From an uncultured Dialister sp. (GTDB lineage Bacteria > Bacillota > Negativicutes > Veillonellales > Dialisteraceae), in contig NZ_UQKJ01000112.1 in assembly GCF_900541605.1 (NCBI RefSeq), positions 1-5,899 of the forward strand: DNA of 5,899 nt, written 5' to 3'. Below are positions 5,459 through 5,899 of the stretch, piece after piece; position 1 is the stretch's first letter, and every line of letters starts with the position of its first letter. Made by a program: the position numbers and the translations under genes. The notes under the pieces were generated by a model. It saw nothing but the letters and a program-made list of their open reading frames with translations, ran no database searches and was not told the origin of the DNA.

Positions 5459-5843
5459 GGATGAGGATAATAGCCTGAAGGGGGAGAGGCCTCACAAAAA
5501 TACCCCGACCATGCTGGAATCGTAAGCCATCCTGCAAAGATGAATCCATAAGAGCTCCGGGCTGAAATCATCCCGTTCGATGCAGATCCTGATTATCCTG
5601 TAATTTGCAGGGAATTGGGAAAAGATTTAAAGTCGTCAGTTAAATGAATCAGGCGTATCATCAGGCCTGAAGATATGGTATGGAATAGAGATGTGGCCCT
5701 ATATGTTCTGTTCCCTCCATGATCTTCGGGCTTGTTGTAGTGCAATGGATGATTTGATTTACTTGACGTAGCCCTGTTTCTACTGCATCCAGCTTTTATT
5801 ACGTTAGTTTATCCATAAAAAAAGAGCCGGCAGGGCTCTTTTT
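5459..5843 (+). ncRNA. Candidate structured non-coding RNA (~385 nt), family not recognised
   Basis: The stretch has no credible ORF, yet it lies between a TATAAT and an intrinsic terminator and downstream of the terminator that already ends orf270, so the second + strand terminator needs another transcript to serve. It can fold strongly: 5662-5674 pairs with 5722-5734 (13 bp, two G-U), continues with ATGG/CCAT (5675-5678 with 5717-5720) and a 9-bp inner stem (5682-5690 with 5706-5714). Further hairpins are CCTGTA/TGCAGG (5600-5614), TGGATG/CATCCA (5746-5751 with 5786-5791) and, inside it, GTAG/CTAC (5768-5771 with 5780-5783). Hallmarks of tmRNA (TTCGA arm, CCA end, Ala-Ala tag), RNase P RNA and SRP RNA were looked for and not found. 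A decayed mobile element or pseudogene is the main alternative. Confidence 0.27.
5819..5843. terminator. Bidirectional intrinsic terminator
   Basis: AAAAAGAGCC (5819-5828) and GGCTCTTTTT (5834-5843) are perfect reverse complements around a GGCAG loop. The A-run on one side and T-run on the other give a U-tract in both directions, so it can stop a + strand RNA from the left and a - strand transcript from the right. Confidence 0.8.
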
Positions 5844-5856
5844 ATTGTAAAAAGAA

Positions 5857-5879
5857 AACCCCCGGTTGGACCGGGGGTT
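5857..5879 (-). terminator. Intrinsic terminator of a convergent gene beyond the right edge
   Basis: AACCCCCGGT (5857-5866) and ACCGGGGGTT (5870-5879) form a perfect 10-bp GC-rich stem with a TGG triloop. On the - strand the stem is followed by TTTTCTTTTT, while the + strand has no T-run, so it faces left. A - strand TAA at 5890-5892, preceded by codons for His and Arg, lies 10 bases before the stem and is a plausible end of the incoming gene, but too little is visible to identify it. Confidence 0.75.
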
Positions 5880-5899
5880 CAATAAAGCTTTAGCGATGA

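Noticed and set aside
5281..5571. 96-codon - strand ORF in the right intergenic region
   Set aside because: No ribosome binding site, no recognisable domain, and it crosses the AT-rich promoter-like stretch and structured sequence. Kept only as part of the broken-frame observation.
5166..5816. tmRNA, RNase P RNA, SRP RNA or 6S RNA
   Set aside because: The expected conserved pieces (T arm with CCA end and Ala-Ala tag, GAGGAAAGTCC-type core, GGAAGGAAGCAGC-type apical loop) were not found. 6S was not excluded rigorously because its sequence is poorly conserved.

Overview
The window looks like low-to-mid GC Firmicutes chromosome. Candidate groups are the Negativicutes (Dialister/Veillonella-like) or a related clade; this rests on gene content and protein style only, so the genus is a guess. 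Every confident gene is on the + strand and concerns RNA, ribosomes or protein export. The order is: 3' end of rlmB (23S rRNA 2'-O-methyltransferase), rae1/yacP (NYN-domain ribosome-associated endoribonuclease), an unlisted 48-codon small ORF, secG, rnr (RNase R), smpB, and an unrecognised basic 270-residue protein.

Layout. Positions 1-995 are a tightly coupled tail of one operon: rlmB and rae1 overlap by ATGA, and rae1 and the 48-codon ORF overlap by TAATG. A sigma-A-type promoter at 1013-1041 restarts transcription for secG, which is closed by two tandem intrinsic terminators (1366-1420). rnr starts at ATG 1493 and runs to 3553. No terminator separates it from smpB (3683-4165), so the two are probably co-transcribed; a possible 37-codon ORF lies between them and overlaps the smpB start. 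After smpB comes a perfect 14-bp inverted repeat, then orf270 (4304-5116), which has its own strong terminator at 5122-5165.

The last ~730 bases hold no convincing protein gene, but they are not featureless. They contain a hairpin cluster with a perfect 12-bp stem (5234-5260), a promoter-like TATAAT (5447-5452), a long imperfect hairpin (5662-5734), and two terminators at the right edge (5819-5843 bidirectional, 5857-5879 facing the - strand). This suggests a + strand non-coding RNA or a decayed element, followed by a convergent gene just outside the window.

How the genes fit together. Rae1 (A-site mRNA cleavage on ribosomes), SmpB (tmRNA partner in trans-translation) and RNase R (3'-5' decay of structured and non-stop mRNA) form a ribosome-rescue and mRNA-quality-control set. 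The tmRNA gene ssrA, often next to smpB, is not recognisable here. The most novel item is orf270: three gaplessly alignable SH3/Tudor-like repeats resembling the UvrD/PcrA C-terminal module, joined by Lys/Arg-rich linkers. It sits where a factor acting with nucleic acid, RNA polymerase or ribosomes would fit, but its function is unknown.
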